Source: JBIICI01 sp044238935
GTDB taxonomy: Bacteria; Pseudomonadota; Alphaproteobacteria; Micavibrionales; Micavibrionaceae
NCBI GenBank assembly: GCA_044238935.1
Contig: JBIICI010000008.1
Span: 1-64,000, forward strand
Reading direction: 5' to 3'
DNA: 64,000 bases
The position numbers were made by a program, and so were the translations under genes. Each line of letters starts with the position of its first letter. Position 1 is the stretch's first letter. The notes under the pieces were generated by a model. The model worked only from the letters and a program-made list of their open reading frames with translations, did no database searches and was not told where the DNA came from. Below, in pieces: positions 24,220 through 33,886 of this stretch.

Positions 24220-25446
24220 ATGAGTAAAAGACGCGTTGTCGTTACGGGGATGGGCATTATTTCCTGTATTGGAAACAGCAAAGCTGAGGTTTTAGAGTCG
24301 TTAAAGGCTGGAAAATCCGGTATCACCGAAAACACTGATTATGCAGAACGCGGATTTCGTTCGCAAGTTTCTGGCCGTCCCGTTGTGGATTTGGATGCCT
24401 TGATTGATCGTAAATTACGCCGTTTTATGGGCGATGGCGCGGCCTATAATCATTTAGCCATGGAACAAGCTGTTTTGGATTCAGGGTTAAGTGAGGATAA
24501 AGTCAGTAATCCACGCACAGGGATCATCATGGGATCAGGGGGGCCTTCCACCAGTAACCAAGTGGCGGCGGCGGATATTACGCGTGAAAAAGGCGCAAAA
24601 CGTGTGGGGCCTTATATGGTGCCTCGCTGTATGTCCAGCACCAATTCCGCAACGATTGCCACGAATTTTAAAATTAAGGGCTTAAGCTATTCCATATCAT
24701 CCGCCTGTTCAACATCCGCGCATTGTATTGGGAATGCCGCGGAATTGATTGCGTGGGGTAAGCAAGACATTATGTTTGCAGGCGGCGGCGAAGAATTGGA
24801 TTGGACATTATCTGTCTTGTTTGATTCTATGGGCGCAATGTCAGGCAAATATAATGAGACACCGACGAAGGCTTCACGTCCCTATGATGCCAATCGCGAT
24901 GGTTTTGTGATTTCAGGCGGTGCTGCTGTCCTTGTTTTAGAAGAGCTGGAGCATGCCAAAGCACGCGGCGCCCATATTTATGGTGAAATTACCGGATTTG
25001 GTGCCACATCAGATGGTGCAGACATGGTCGCCCCCAGTGGCGAAGGGGCTGTACGCTGTATGCAACAAGCCATGGAAACTATCATCACACCCATCACCTA
25101 TATTAACACACATGGCACAAGCACCCCTGCAGGTGATGTCACAGAATTAAAAGCGATTGCTGAGGTTTTCTCAGGGCATACAATCCCCCCGATTAGCTCA
25201 ACAAAATCAATGACAGGGCATTCCTTGGGAGCAACGGGTGCACAAGAAGCCATTTATTCATTGCTGATGCTCAATCATAATTTTATTGCCCCCAGCATTA
25301 ACATTGAAACATTAGATGAAGACGCAAAAGGGTTTGATATTGTTCAAAAAACCCGTGACAATGTGGATCATCAAACAATTTTATCAAACAGCTTTGGCTT
25401 TGGTGGCACGAATTGCACCTTAGCCATTTCAAAATATAAAGATTAA
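24220..25446 (+). CDS. fabB: Beta-ketoacyl-ACP synthase I
   Basis: 408 aa. FabB condenses malonyl-ACP with acyl-ACP and is needed to elongate the FabA product. The nucleophile is Cys163 in SSACSTSAHC; the two histidines are in YINTHGTSTPAGD and TKSMTGHSLGATG. AGAGAGG precedes the ATG. It sits between fabA and fabI, the classic pairing for anaerobic unsaturated fatty acid synthesis. Confidence 0.97.
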   Translation: MSKRRVVVTGMGIISCIGNSKAEVLESLKAGKSGITENTDYAERGFRSQVSGRPVVDLDALIDRKLRRFMGDGAAYNHLAMEQAVLDSGLSEDKVSNPRTGIIMGSGGPSTSNQVAAADITREKGAKRVGPYMVPRCMSSTNSATIATNFKIKGLSYSISSACSTSAHCIGNAAELIAWGKQDIMFAGGGEELDWTLSVLFDSMGAMSGKYNETPTKASRPYDANRDGFVISGGAAVLVLEELEHAKARGAHIYGEITGFGATSDGADMVAPSGEGAVRCMQQAMETIITPITYINTHGTSTPAGDVTELKAIAEVFSGHTIPPISSTKSMTGHSLGATGAQEAIYSLLMLNHNFIAPSINIETLDEDAKGFDIVQKTRDNVDHQTILSNSFGFGGTNCTLAISKYKD

Positions 25447-25466
25447 GAATCAGAGGCAAAAATATT

Positions 25467-26315
25467 ATGGGCGTTATTTTTCAAACAGAAATTTTAAAAG
25501 GCAAAAAAGGCTTGGTCATGGGTGTTGCCAATCAAAGCTCCATTGCATGGGGTATGGCAAAGACCTTGGCGGCATCTGGTGCGGATTTGGCCTTTACCTA
25601 TCAAGGTGATGCATTTTTAAAACGCGTTAAACCCTTGGCGGCTGAGGTTAATTCTGATTTTTTAATTTCATGCGATGTCACCAACGAAGATGATTTGGAT
25701 CGTGTTTTCAAAGAAATTGAGCAAAAATGGGGAAAATTGGATTTTTTAATTCATGCCATTGCCTATTCCAACAAAGAAGAGTTGAAAGGGCGTTATGTTG
25801 ATACGACCTTAGATAATTTCTTAAACACCATGCATATTTCTTGCTATTCTTTCACATCGGTGATGCGTCGTGCGCGTCCATTGATGAAAGATGGCGGATC
25901 CGCGGTAACCTTAACCTATCTTGGTGCGGAGCGTGTTGTCCCCAGCTATAACGTCATGGGTGTTGCTAAAGCAGCGCTTGAGGCCTCTGTTCGGTACTTA
26001 GCCGCGGATTTAGGCACTGAAAATATTCGTATCAATGCGATTTCTGCAGGGCCTATGCGTACCTTAGCAGGATCAGCCATCGGTAATGCGCGGACAACAT
26101 TCCGTTATAATAATGCCACCGCACCCTTACGTCGTTCCTTGGAATTAGAAGAATTGGGCAATACGGCTTTGTATCTTTTATCTGATCTTGCCTCTGCTGT
26201 CACAGGTGAAATTCATTATGTGGATGGTGGCTTTAATGTGATTGCTATGCCTCCGCATGATATTATGGGCGGTATGGTTTCCTTAAAAGCAGAATCTGAT
26301 AATCATGAAGATTGA
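25467..26315 (+). CDS. fabI: Enoyl-ACP reductase (NADH), FabI
   Basis: 282 aa short-chain dehydrogenase-type enoyl reductase. It has the FabI version of the cofactor loop (GVANQSSIAWGMAKTLA), the family Y-x6-K catalytic pair in SYNVMGVAKAAL, and the ending ALYLLSDLASAVTGEIHYVDG. It reduces trans-2-enoyl-ACP, the last step of each elongation cycle. It is third gene of the fabA-fabB-fabI block. Confidence 0.96.
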   Translation: MGVIFQTEILKGKKGLVMGVANQSSIAWGMAKTLAASGADLAFTYQGDAFLKRVKPLAAEVNSDFLISCDVTNEDDLDRVFKEIEQKWGKLDFLIHAIAYSNKEELKGRYVDTTLDNFLNTMHISCYSFTSVMRRARPLMKDGGSAVTLTYLGAERVVPSYNVMGVAKAALEASVRYLAADLGTENIRINAISAGPMRTLAGSAIGNARTTFRYNNATAPLRRSLELEELGNTALYLLSDLASAVTGEIHYVDGGFNVIAMPPHDIMGGMVSLKAESDNHED

Positions 26316-26369
26316 TAAAGGGCATTGTATAAAATAACGAAATATCCATTATATTTGTTGTTTTTTTAC

Positions 26370-26398
26370 TTGCAATCCCCTTTATAACTGCGTATAAA
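26370..26398 (+). promoter_or_regulatory. Sigma70 promoter for rpmE
   Basis: TTGCAA, 17 bases, TATAAA, ending 64 bases before the rpmE ATG. Both boxes and the spacing are good. The leader between this and rpmE is about 58 bases and shows no obvious structure. Confidence 0.6.
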
Positions 26399-26462
26399 TG
26401 CCAAATTGTATAGATATTCAAATATTATTTTTAAAAATTTAAGTCACTGGAGCCTTTTGGTT

Positions 26463-26717
26463 ATGAAAGCAAATATTCACCCTGTTTCACACAAAATTAA
26501 AATTGTTCAGACAGATGGTACAGAAGTTGAAATTTACTCCACAATGGGAAAAGAAGGCGATGTCGTTCGTTTGGACGTTGATCACCTAAATCATCCTGCT
26601 TGGAACGAAGGTGTTACAACTGTTATCGAACGTGGTCAATTATCACGTTTTGAAAACAAATTCTCTAAATTTGGCTCATTCGGTGCAAAAGCGTCTGATG
26701 CTGATAAAGCAAGCTAA
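26463..26717 (+). CDS. rpmE: 50S ribosomal protein L31
   Basis: 84 aa. It begins MKANIHPVSHKIKIVQTDG and contains GKEGDVVRLDVDHLNHPAWN, the L31 pattern. An in-frame start further up (26406) is not likely: L31 starts at MKxxIHP, and GGAG lies upstream of this ATG. There are no zinc-binding cysteines, so this is a zinc-independent (C-minus) form, with a slightly longer C-terminal tail than usual. It is a single gene with its own promoter and terminator. Confidence 0.95.
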   Translation: MKANIHPVSHKIKIVQTDGTEVEIYSTMGKEGDVVRLDVDHLNHPAWNEGVTTVIERGQLSRFENKFSKFGSFGAKASDADKAS

Positions 26718-26745
26718 TTTTATAAATATTCTTTATCTTTATTTT

Positions 26746-26772
26746 ATGCCGCATTTTTATGCGGCATTTTTT
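26746..26772 (+). terminator. Intrinsic terminator of rpmE
   Basis: ATGCCGCAT-TTTT-ATGCGGCAT, a perfect 9-bp stem, followed by a T-run. It may also work for the convergent helicase gene from the other side. Confidence 0.9.
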
Positions 26773-26788
26773 GTGTTTGTCCTGATGT

Positions 26789-29644
26789 TTATTGCATCGC
26801 TTTAAAGAATTCTGCTATCTGTATCAATGCATTGGATAAATCCGTTTTAATGATGGAAACATTTTCAGGAAATGCATTGAATAAACGCGATGGAACAGCC
26901 GAATCCATTAAGACAAAAACGCCATAATCATCTTCCTTACGAATTAAACGACCATAGGCTTGTTTTAGCTTCATGCGCGTGATGCGGTCATTATAGGATG
27001 ATTGCCCATAATGGGCGCGGCGGTCTTTGTGCAGCAAGGTTGGGCGCGGCCATGGGATACGGTCAAAAACAATCATACGCAACGATTGCCCTGGAACATC
27101 CACGCCATCACGCAACGCATCTGTCCCTAAGAGGCAGGCATTTTCATCTTCGCGAAAAATATCAATTAATGTTCCCGTATCCATTTGATCAATATGCTGT
27201 GCATAGAGCGGGATATGTAATACAGCCAAGGGATCATTAATTTGACGATAAACGGATTTTAAGCGCTGAATGGCAGTAAAAAACCCAATAGCCCCGCCTT
27301 TGGATATACTGAATAAGGCTTGAAAAGCCGCGGCAACCTGTTTTTGATCCTGCTTTGGAATATCTGTAATGATGTAAATCCGCGTTTGCTTGGCGTAATC
27401 AAAAGGTGATTTATGCTGGCTGAGGCTTGGGGTTGGGTTTAAAAATTCTGTCCCCAAATAGGGCAAGGCGCTTTGCCAATCTGATTCATCGCGCAATGTT
27501 GCGGAGGTAATTGCCATGCCTTTTAAATAGGGTTTGATTGCCGTTGCAAAGGGCTCTAACGGGTCAATCCAATGGCGAAAAAATCCAATATCAAAGATTC
27601 CGCCTTCGATACGGGTAATTTCCATCCAATCTGTAAATTTTGTCGTGCGTTTTGAAGGCTCTGTTGTTGCGGCTAATATATCTTGTAATAAATCAATCCA
27701 AGCACGGATCATATATTTACTGCGTTTTTCCAATGACCGTGCAAGGGCATTGATACGGTTGCGATCATCCTTGGCTAAGAATTCTGCCTCTTTCACAAGC
27801 CTCTCATCCAAGAGCTGTGATAATTTTTCCATAGGGTGCGTCAATTCAAACAAGGCCGCAATGCAATTTTGCATCCATTCCGATAGGGTTTCTGCTAAAG
27901 GATGGGGATGAATTTCTGTGGAATAAAATTGTTCAGACTCATCATTGGCGGTGGCGCGCGCGGTGATTTGATAAAAAGCAAAGGCAAAACAAGATTCAAA
28001 AACACCGTTCGGATTTGTGGGGATACGCTCTGCCCATCCCTCATTCGGTAAGGCGTACGCGGCGCGTACAATGCGATCTAATTGCTTTTTGGCAGGTTCA
28101 TCTTGGGCAATTAAATCTTCTAATCGCTTCTGCAAGCCTTTTTGACGGCTGCGTTTGCTGTTCATTTGCTCGTACCCTAAGATCCAACGGCGCAAATCAC
28201 GCGTTTCACGAATGGTAAAATGAATTGCAAAAGCGCTGTCGGCGGCATCAAATAAATGATGCCCTTCATCAAAAATATAATGAGCAGGGATTTTATGTGC
28301 GGAGTCCTCTGTTTCAGATTGCGCCATGTTTGCCGCCATAGCCACCTGATTCATGACCACCGCATGATTGGCGATAACCAAAGAGGCATGGCGCGTTTTG
28401 CGTTGTGATTTTTCCACAAAGCATTTCTGATAATGATCACAGGCGCTGTAAATACATTCGCCACGCTGATCATTCAGCCCATAGGTTGCGCCATGCCCTA
28501 ATAATCCAGCCCACCATCCTGAAAAGCTCCGTCCGCTTAAGTCACCATCAGGCGTACACATAATCCATCGCGCCATTAATCCTGCCGCCACAAGGGCGCG
28601 TGGATGTGCAGATGTTGCGGCAGCATTCACATGATCTTCGAAATTCAATAAACATAGATAATTTTCACGCCCCTTACGTACAGCAACATTTTTACGATGA
28701 ATGACGGGATCAGGGTATAAATGTTCTAATTCCTGCTCTAATTGACGCTGTAAATTGCGGGTATAGGTTGAAATCCAAACTGTATTGCCGTTTTTTTCAG
28801 TGTACGCACTGGCGGGGGCTAAATATCCAATCGTTTTTCCTGTTCCTGTTTGGGCTTCGGCTAAAATAAGGGCAGGGGGCTGATCAGGATGATCAGCAGG
28901 GGTGAATATTTGTCCAATATGATGTGCAAAATTTTGTTGTTCTGTACGTGGCGTTGATTGTTTGCGATGTAAAATCGATTCCAATTGCGCCGTGGTTTCC
29001 TCAGGTGAAATGGGGTAATGATGCGCGGAGTCTTTGGGGGCGTCTTCTGTCCATTCCTCTAACGTACGCCATACAGACAGGCTTTTTCGGGTGGGGGCTA
29101 ATGATGTTTCTAAGGTGTAATCAATTTGGGCTGCCGCGTACAAATACCGTGTCCATCCCCACTGATTCATCGTTTGCCCATTCATGGCGGCGGCAATCGG
29201 TAATAAGGATAAATGATCTTCTTTTTGCACAAAATCATTCAGTAATATCTGGATAATATCTAATAATTTCAATGGCAATTCGCTAGGATCTTCATGTTCA
29301 AGATGAAAAGGAGGAAGTCCGCACGCCTTGATCAGACCCTGTATCGTTGGCACACAAAAACGGGTCGGATGCACAAAAGCAAAAAGTTCCAAAACATCCA
29401 TCCCACGCAATGATTTAATACCCATTTTTGATGCCATATAGGGCAAGTGTACGCCTATACAATCATCATAAGCGGCTTTATTGAGAGTTTTTAAGGGTGT
29501 ATGTGTTACGGGATCAAACAGGGGATAGTGTTCCAATACCCCATCTAATGTCAGTTGGTATAGGTTGTTTTGATGAAAAACCGTAAGCGGTAAATCGGGT
29601 ATAAACGCAAATGAATCCAAGGGCATGCCGTCATCATACAGCAA
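26789..29644 (-). CDS. DinG-like ATP-dependent DNA helicase
   Basis: 951 aa, an XPD/DinG-type superfamily 2 helicase. About 240 N-terminal residues of unknown fold precede the motor. Walker A is AEAQTGTGKTIGYLAP, motif Ia is VWISTYTRNLQRQ, and the Walker B is FDEGHHLFD. Four cysteines that should hold the iron-sulfur cluster are seen in NYLCLLN, GECIYSACDHYQKC. C-terminal motifs include GTDALRDGVDVPG and KLKQAYGRLIRKEDD. The first possible start is a TTG at 29644; an ATG at 29626 (MPLDSF) is the main alternative. Expected to unwind 5'-3' during repair or R-loop removal. Confidence 0.88.
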   Translation of the reverse strand: MLYDDGMPLDSFAFIPDLPLTVFHQNNLYQLTLDGVLEHYPLFDPVTHTPLKTLNKAAYDDCIGVHLPYMASKMGIKSLRGMDVLELFAFVHPTRFCVPTIQGLIKACGLPPFHLEHEDPSELPLKLLDIIQILLNDFVQKEDHLSLLPIAAAMNGQTMNQWGWTRYLYAAAQIDYTLETSLAPTRKSLSVWRTLEEWTEDAPKDSAHHYPISPEETTAQLESILHRKQSTPRTEQQNFAHHIGQIFTPADHPDQPPALILAEAQTGTGKTIGYLAPASAYTEKNGNTVWISTYTRNLQRQLEQELEHLYPDPVIHRKNVAVRKGRENYLCLLNFEDHVNAAATSAHPRALVAAGLMARWIMCTPDGDLSGRSFSGWWAGLLGHGATYGLNDQRGECIYSACDHYQKCFVEKSQRKTRHASLVIANHAVVMNQVAMAANMAQSETEDSAHKIPAHYIFDEGHHLFDAADSAFAIHFTIRETRDLRRWILGYEQMNSKRSRQKGLQKRLEDLIAQDEPAKKQLDRIVRAAYALPNEGWAERIPTNPNGVFESCFAFAFYQITARATANDESEQFYSTEIHPHPLAETLSEWMQNCIAALFELTHPMEKLSQLLDERLVKEAEFLAKDDRNRINALARSLEKRSKYMIRAWIDLLQDILAATTEPSKRTTKFTDWMEITRIEGGIFDIGFFRHWIDPLEPFATAIKPYLKGMAITSATLRDESDWQSALPYLGTEFLNPTPSLSQHKSPFDYAKQTRIYIITDIPKQDQKQVAAAFQALFSISKGGAIGFFTAIQRLKSVYRQINDPLAVLHIPLYAQHIDQMDTGTLIDIFREDENACLLGTDALRDGVDVPGQSLRMIVFDRIPWPRPTLLHKDRRAHYGQSSYNDRITRMKLKQAYGRLIRKEDDYGVFVLMDSAVPSRLFNAFPENVSIIKTDLSNALIQIAEFFKAMQ

Positions 29645-29690
29645 AATATGAATTTTAAAAGAGGAAGTAATATAAAAAGACGGATGTCTG

Positions 29691-30245
29691 TTAGTGCGTT
29701 AAAAACTGTAAATCACTTTCGCATTTTGCGCCCTGAATGGTGATTTTGTGATTTTTATCCAAATCCATATCTTGTTCACAGCGTGTAATGGTTTCGATTT
29801 TTAGCTCAATAAGCTCTTTATTTTGATCTGTGGCCTGCATTGTGCCTTTTTCACGGGTCATGATCACCGCATTGGCACTGTGACCTTGGTCGCCGATTAA
29901 AACAGAGGACACATCAATCGATGCTTCCTGATCTTTAACAAAACTCTGTGATAAAGCCGCCAAATATTGATCTTTATCCAAAGTGATATTTTCTTCTTTG
30001 CTGGGGTCTTTTGGGTAATGATACCGCAAATTGGCTGTAAAGACGGCATCCTTTGCAATATGATCTTGCATAAAATTGATAAAATCTTGCGTCGGGTTTA
30101 TGCTCTGATTACCCGTATATTGTAGAAATGCAGCGACATTTTCAGGATTTAAACGGTAAATCTTAGCATTTGGATCAAAATCCTTATTTGCCGCATAGGC
30201 AATATTAGAAAATCCAAATAAGAATAAGAATAAGAAAAAACGCAT
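29691..30245 (-). CDS. Exported protein of unknown function
   Basis: 184 aa from the ATG at 30245, chosen because AGGAT sits just upstream and the signal peptide (MRFFLFLFLFGFSNIAYA) then starts at residue 1. The mature part, about 165 residues, is polar with ENVAAFLQYTGNQSINPTQD and resembles a small NTF2-like or similar alpha/beta domain, with two cysteines that could pair (TRCEQD and AKCESD). Family not recognised. Its ribosome binding site overlaps the stop of the racemase gene, so the two are translationally close. Confidence 0.7.
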   Translation of the reverse strand: MRFFLFLFLFGFSNIAYAANKDFDPNAKIYRLNPENVAAFLQYTGNQSINPTQDFINFMQDHIAKDAVFTANLRYHYPKDPSKEENITLDKDQYLAALSQSFVKDQEASIDVSSVLIGDQGHSANAVIMTREKGTMQATDQNKELIELKIETITRCEQDMDLDKNHKITIQGAKCESDLQFLTH

Positions 30246-30253
30246 ATAAAATC

Positions 30254-30949
30254 CTAACACATCGCTAACTGGACGGCTTTTTTACAATGAATCTTTGCTG
30301 TGTCATAGAGTGGAATGTCACTTTTCTCTGGTGGCGTTAACATTGAAATTTCTGTGCATCCTAAAATAATGGCGTCACAATTTTTGTCATGTACCAAAGT
30401 TTCAATAACCTGATCAAAATATTTTTTGGATTCATCGGTTATTTTTCCTTGGCACAGTTCTTCAAAAATAACACGATTTATTTCTGCACATTCTTCATCT
30501 GTGGGGATTTCTACGCTCAATCCATTGCTTTTTAAACGATCTTTATAAAAATCTTGCTGCATTGTATAAGCAGTCCCCAATAACCCAACCTTATTAAAAT
30601 TATCCGTTAAGATATTTTCAGAAACAGCATCGGCAATATGAATAAAGGGGACATGTAAATTCTCTTCGTACTGACCTGATAATTTATGCATTGTGTTCGT
30701 GGCAAGAAGGATAAAGTCAGCACCTGCTTTTTCTAAATTTTGCATTTCCGTTATAATGATTTCGCCCATTTCATCCCATTTTCCCTGCTTTTGCATTTCA
30801 GTGAACGGTTTAAAATTAACAGAGCTTAATAATATTTGTGCGGAAACAAGACCATCATCATGCGCATCACGGATTCCTTCATTGATCCATTTATAATAAT
30901 TCGCGCTTGATTCCCAACTTAAGCCACCCACAATACCAATTTTTTTCAT
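30254..30949 (-). CDS. ygeA: Aspartate/glutamate racemase-family protein, YgeA-like
   Basis: 231 aa. It starts MKKIGIVGGLSWESSANYY and matches the YgeA (broad-specificity amino acid racemase) branch. In this branch the first catalytic cysteine is replaced by threonine: here Thr84 in LLATNTMHKL. The second, Cys198, is kept in IILGCTEISM. This T/C pair is the one known from E. coli YgeA, so racemase activity on non-canonical amino acids such as homoserine is possible. AAAGGA precedes the ATG. It is in a minus-strand run after nadC. Confidence 0.88.
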   Translation of the reverse strand: MKKIGIVGGLSWESSANYYKWINEGIRDAHDDGLVSAQILLSSVNFKPFTEMQKQGKWDEMGEIIITEMQNLEKAGADFILLATNTMHKLSGQYEENLHVPFIHIADAVSENILTDNFNKVGLLGTAYTMQQDFYKDRLKSNGLSVEIPTDEECAEINRVIFEELCQGKITDESKKYFDQVIETLVHDKNCDAIILGCTEISMLTPPEKSDIPLYDTAKIHCKKAVQLAMC

Positions 30950-30963
30950 GCTGTCTTATTCCT

Positions 30964-31806
30964 TTATTCAAAATCCAATCCAATATCCACAATCGGCGCA
31001 CTATGCGTGATATAGCCCACGGATATAATATCAACGCCTGTTTCTGCAACAGATTGTACCGCATCCAAATTGATTCCACCAGAGGCTTCGATAATCATTT
31101 TACCATCAATCATGCGTACAGCCTCACGCAATAGAGCTGGGGGCATATTATCCAGTAAGACAATATCAGCATTCAAGGGTAATAATTCGGCTAATTGCTC
31201 AAGATTATCCACTTCAACCTCAATTTTGACCGTATGACCGACATGGGAACGGACTTTTTCAATGGCTTTTGTAATAGATCCAGAAAACGCAATGTGATTA
31301 TCCTTAATCATGACCGCGTCATCAAGGCCGTAACGGTGATTCAGACCACCGCCACAACGTACAGCGTATTTTTCAAATAATCTGAGGTTCGGTGTGGTTT
31401 TACGCGTACAGGTAATGCGCGCCTTTGTATGCGAAATTTTTGTTTGCAAAGCATGTGTCGCCGTTGAGATACCGCTTAAATGCGATAGAAAATTTAACGC
31501 CACACGTTCCCCTGATAAAATGGCGCGTGTTGTGCCTTGGATGGTTGCGATGATTGTCCCTTTAGGAACAGCATCACCATCTGTACGCGTACGGGTTATT
31601 TTAAGATGGGGATCAAGGCATAAAAATGTTTGCTCCACACAATCAAGCCCTGAAATAACGCAATCTTGTCGTGTTCGAAAAACAGCTTTGGCACAATCTT
31701 GAAGATCAAAGATCGTATCTGTCGTGATGTCCCCTTGTCGTCCCAAATCTTCACGCAGGGCGGATTCAATAAAGGGGCGAATGAGGAGGGGAGATAAAGA
31801 TAACAT
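30964..31806 (-). CDS. nadC: Nicotinate-nucleotide pyrophosphorylase (carboxylating)
   Basis: 280 aa. NadC converts quinolinate and PRPP to nicotinate mononucleotide. Family segments: ALREDLGRQGDITTD, LNFLSHLSGISTATH, TRKTTPNLRLFEKYAVRCGG (about residues 134-153), and KIEVEVDNLEQL, with the end IIEASGGINLDAV. It lies 12 bases downstream of nadA. nadB, the usual third gene of the pathway, is not in the window. Confidence 0.96.
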   Translation of the reverse strand: MLSLSPLLIRPFIESALREDLGRQGDITTDTIFDLQDCAKAVFRTRQDCVISGLDCVEQTFLCLDPHLKITRTRTDGDAVPKGTIIATIQGTTRAILSGERVALNFLSHLSGISTATHALQTKISHTKARITCTRKTTPNLRLFEKYAVRCGGGLNHRYGLDDAVMIKDNHIAFSGSITKAIEKVRSHVGHTVKIEVEVDNLEQLAELLPLNADIVLLDNMPPALLREAVRMIDGKMIIEASGGINLDAVQSVAETGVDIISVGYITHSAPIVDIGLDFE

Positions 31807-31818
31807 AATATCAACAAT

Positions 31819-32838
31819 CTAACTTAAGGCAAGCATACGGTCAACGGCTTGTTTTGCTTTGGCTGCCACAATTGCATCAACCTCCACAGCAGGGGAAAGC
31901 GTTTCCAAGCAGGTCAAAATTTTAGGAAGAGAAATGCGTTTCATATGAGGGCACATTTGACAAGGGCGAATAAGCTGAATATCAGGATGCGCCGCGGCGA
32001 TATTATCGCTCATGGAACATTCCGTAATTAAAACCACACGGGCAGGGCGCTTGGATTCAACAAAGTCAATCATTTGCGCCGTTGACCCAGCATAATCAGA
32101 GGCCGCAATCACATCAGGTGGACATTCAGGATGCGCCAAAACAGTAATATCAGGGTATTTTGCCCGAAAATCCTCAATATGCTTGACCGTGAAACGCTCA
32201 TGCACTTCACAATGCCCCTTCCATGTCAGAATTTTCTTGGTCGTTTGCGTCTGTACGTATTGTGCCAAATATTCGTCAGGGATCATTAAAACGGTATCAG
32301 ATTCAAGGGCATTGACGATTTTGACAGCATTGCCAGACGTACAGCAAATATCAGATTCCGCCTTGACCTCCGCAGAGCTGTTGACATAGGTTACGATAGG
32401 AACATTTGGATATTTCTCACGCAATAAACGGACATCGGCAGCCGTAATCGAGTCGGCCAAGGAACATCCTGCTTTCGCATCAGGAATCAAAACTGTTTTA
32501 TCGGGACATAGAATTTTTGACGTTTCTGCCATAAAATACACGCCACATTGAATAATAATATCGGCATCCGTCTTGGCAGCTTCTCGCGCTAATTGTAGGG
32601 AGTCCCCAACAATATCCGCAATACCATGAAAAATATCGGGCGTTTGGTAATTATGCGCCAAAATCACCGCATTTTTTTCTTTTTTCAGGCGGTTAATTTC
32701 ACAAATATACGGCGCCAAACCTTGCCAATATTTTTCTTGATATTGATCGGATAGTTTTGCATAGATCGCATCAGTGGCAAGTTTAACTTCATCAGTATAG
32801 GTCAATTTGCGTGGCGGTGTAGAGGGCATGGGGATCAT
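31819..32838 (-). CDS. nadA: Quinolinate synthase A
   Basis: 339 aa. NadA condenses iminoaspartate with dihydroxyacetone phosphate to quinolinate using a [4Fe-4S] cluster. It has AVILAHNYQTPDIFHGIADIVGDS (about residues 57-80), IIQCGVYFMAETSKIL, and cysteines in DICCTSGN and IRPCQMCPHMKRI for the cluster. The start may be the ATG at 32838 or at 32829. It is in an operon with nadC; msrA lies upstream. Confidence 0.96.
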   Translation of the reverse strand: MIPMPSTPPRKLTYTDEVKLATDAIYAKLSDQYQEKYWQGLAPYICEINRLKKEKNAVILAHNYQTPDIFHGIADIVGDSLQLAREAAKTDADIIIQCGVYFMAETSKILCPDKTVLIPDAKAGCSLADSITAADVRLLREKYPNVPIVTYVNSSAEVKAESDICCTSGNAVKIVNALESDTVLMIPDEYLAQYVQTQTTKKILTWKGHCEVHERFTVKHIEDFRAKYPDITVLAHPECPPDVIAASDYAGSTAQMIDFVESKRPARVVLITECSMSDNIAAAHPDIQLIRPCQMCPHMKRISLPKILTCLETLSPAVEVDAIVAAKAKQAVDRMLALS

Positions 32839-32886
32839 ATTTTTCTCATAATATAATTACAATCCGCAATATAATGCCAATTGCAA

Positions 32887-33549
32887 TTATTTTTCAATAA
32901 TTTTATGCATTTTTTTGTAAATAACACGCACGTGATCATTGCCTGTTTTTTCTTTGTATTTCTCATAATATTGCTGGTGATAGGTTTCGGCGACCCAAAA
33001 TGGATTTTTAGGCTCTCCAGCCTCTAATGTTGTAATAATGGGGTCTTTATAAATTTTTTCGGCGTTAATACGGGCGATTGTATCTTGCGCAGCTTTATGT
33101 TCTGTATCATTCCCATAAAATATAGCGGATCGATATTGCGTGCCTTTATCAACACCTTGTCGGTTTAATTGCGTTGGGTCATGCGCTTTGCGCAGGAAAT
33201 GATCTAATAAGGTTTGATAGCTGATTTTTTGTGGGTCATAGGTAATGCGAATGGCTTCGGCGTGATGTGTTGTACCTGTGGTTACATCTTCATAGGTCGG
33301 GTTTTTGGTCGTGCCGCCAATGTAACCAGATTCAGTAAATAAAACACCGTCTAATGCTCGAAATTCACTTTCTAAGCACCAAAAGCAGCCACCAGCAAAA
33401 ATCGCCGTTTGCGTGTTAGGATTTGTAGGTTTTTCAGTCATCAGATCTTGTCCCGTTTTCAAAAGCCCAACTTGACCTGCATAGGCAACCGTGCCAAGCA
33501 CCAAGAGCATAAGAATTGTAAAAATACATATTTGTAATATTATTTTCAT
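32887..33549 (-). CDS. msrA: Peptide methionine sulfoxide reductase MsrA, exported form
   Basis: 220 aa. The N-terminus has a signal peptide or anchor (about residues 1-24, LQICIFTILMLLVLGTVAYA), so this MsrA should act in the envelope, unlike the usual cytosolic form. The catalytic Cys55 is in FAGGCFWCLE; VTTGTTHHAEAIRITYDP and DKGTQYRSAIFY are typical. It repairs methionine S-sulfoxide. It is first of the minus-strand msrA-nadA-nadC-ygeA run. Confidence 0.93.
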   Translation of the reverse strand: MKIILQICIFTILMLLVLGTVAYAGQVGLLKTGQDLMTEKPTNPNTQTAIFAGGCFWCLESEFRALDGVLFTESGYIGGTTKNPTYEDVTTGTTHHAEAIRITYDPQKISYQTLLDHFLRKAHDPTQLNRQGVDKGTQYRSAIFYGNDTEHKAAQDTIARINAEKIYKDPIITTLEAGEPKNPFWVAETYHQQYYEKYKEKTGNDHVRVIYKKMHKIIEK

Positions 33550-33662
33550 GCTTTATAAGATAGATTTCTTAAAACCCAAAAACAACCCCCCTGCTTTTAA
33601 ATTACATTATTATTTGTCATAATATATATTATCAGACTTTTTTCAAAGATATTATTCCCATC

Positions 33663-33860
33663 CTATTCTTGCGCTTTGATTTCGGATAATAAGGATCGTA
33701 AATGTGGAATGCATTGACAACAATTGGCGGTCTCACAGCCAGAACATGCGCGATAAACTTGTGCCACCGTGCATTTTTCTTGAGTGCGAGCCTGAACACA
33801 AGACTGCACAAAATTTCTGACATCTTTGTCACTGAATGGATTGCATGAACAAATAATCAT
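33663..33860 (-). CDS. bfd: Bacterioferritin-associated ferredoxin
   Basis: 65 aa, the size of Bfd, a [2Fe-2S] protein that reduces bacterioferritin to release iron. Cluster ligands are Cys4 and Cys6 (IICSCN) and Cys39 and Cys42 (ACSGC), the known Bfd spacing; Cys47, Cys48 and Cys50 follow and are extra. A near-perfect Fur box lies about 27 bases upstream, consistent with induction under iron shortage. No bacterioferritin gene is in the window. Confidence 0.9.
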   Translation of the reverse strand: MIICSCNPFSDKDVRNFVQSCVQARTQEKCTVAQVYRACSGCETANCCQCIPHLRSLLSEIKAQE

Positions 33861-33886
33861 GATGAAGATTCCAAATTTTTTATCTT

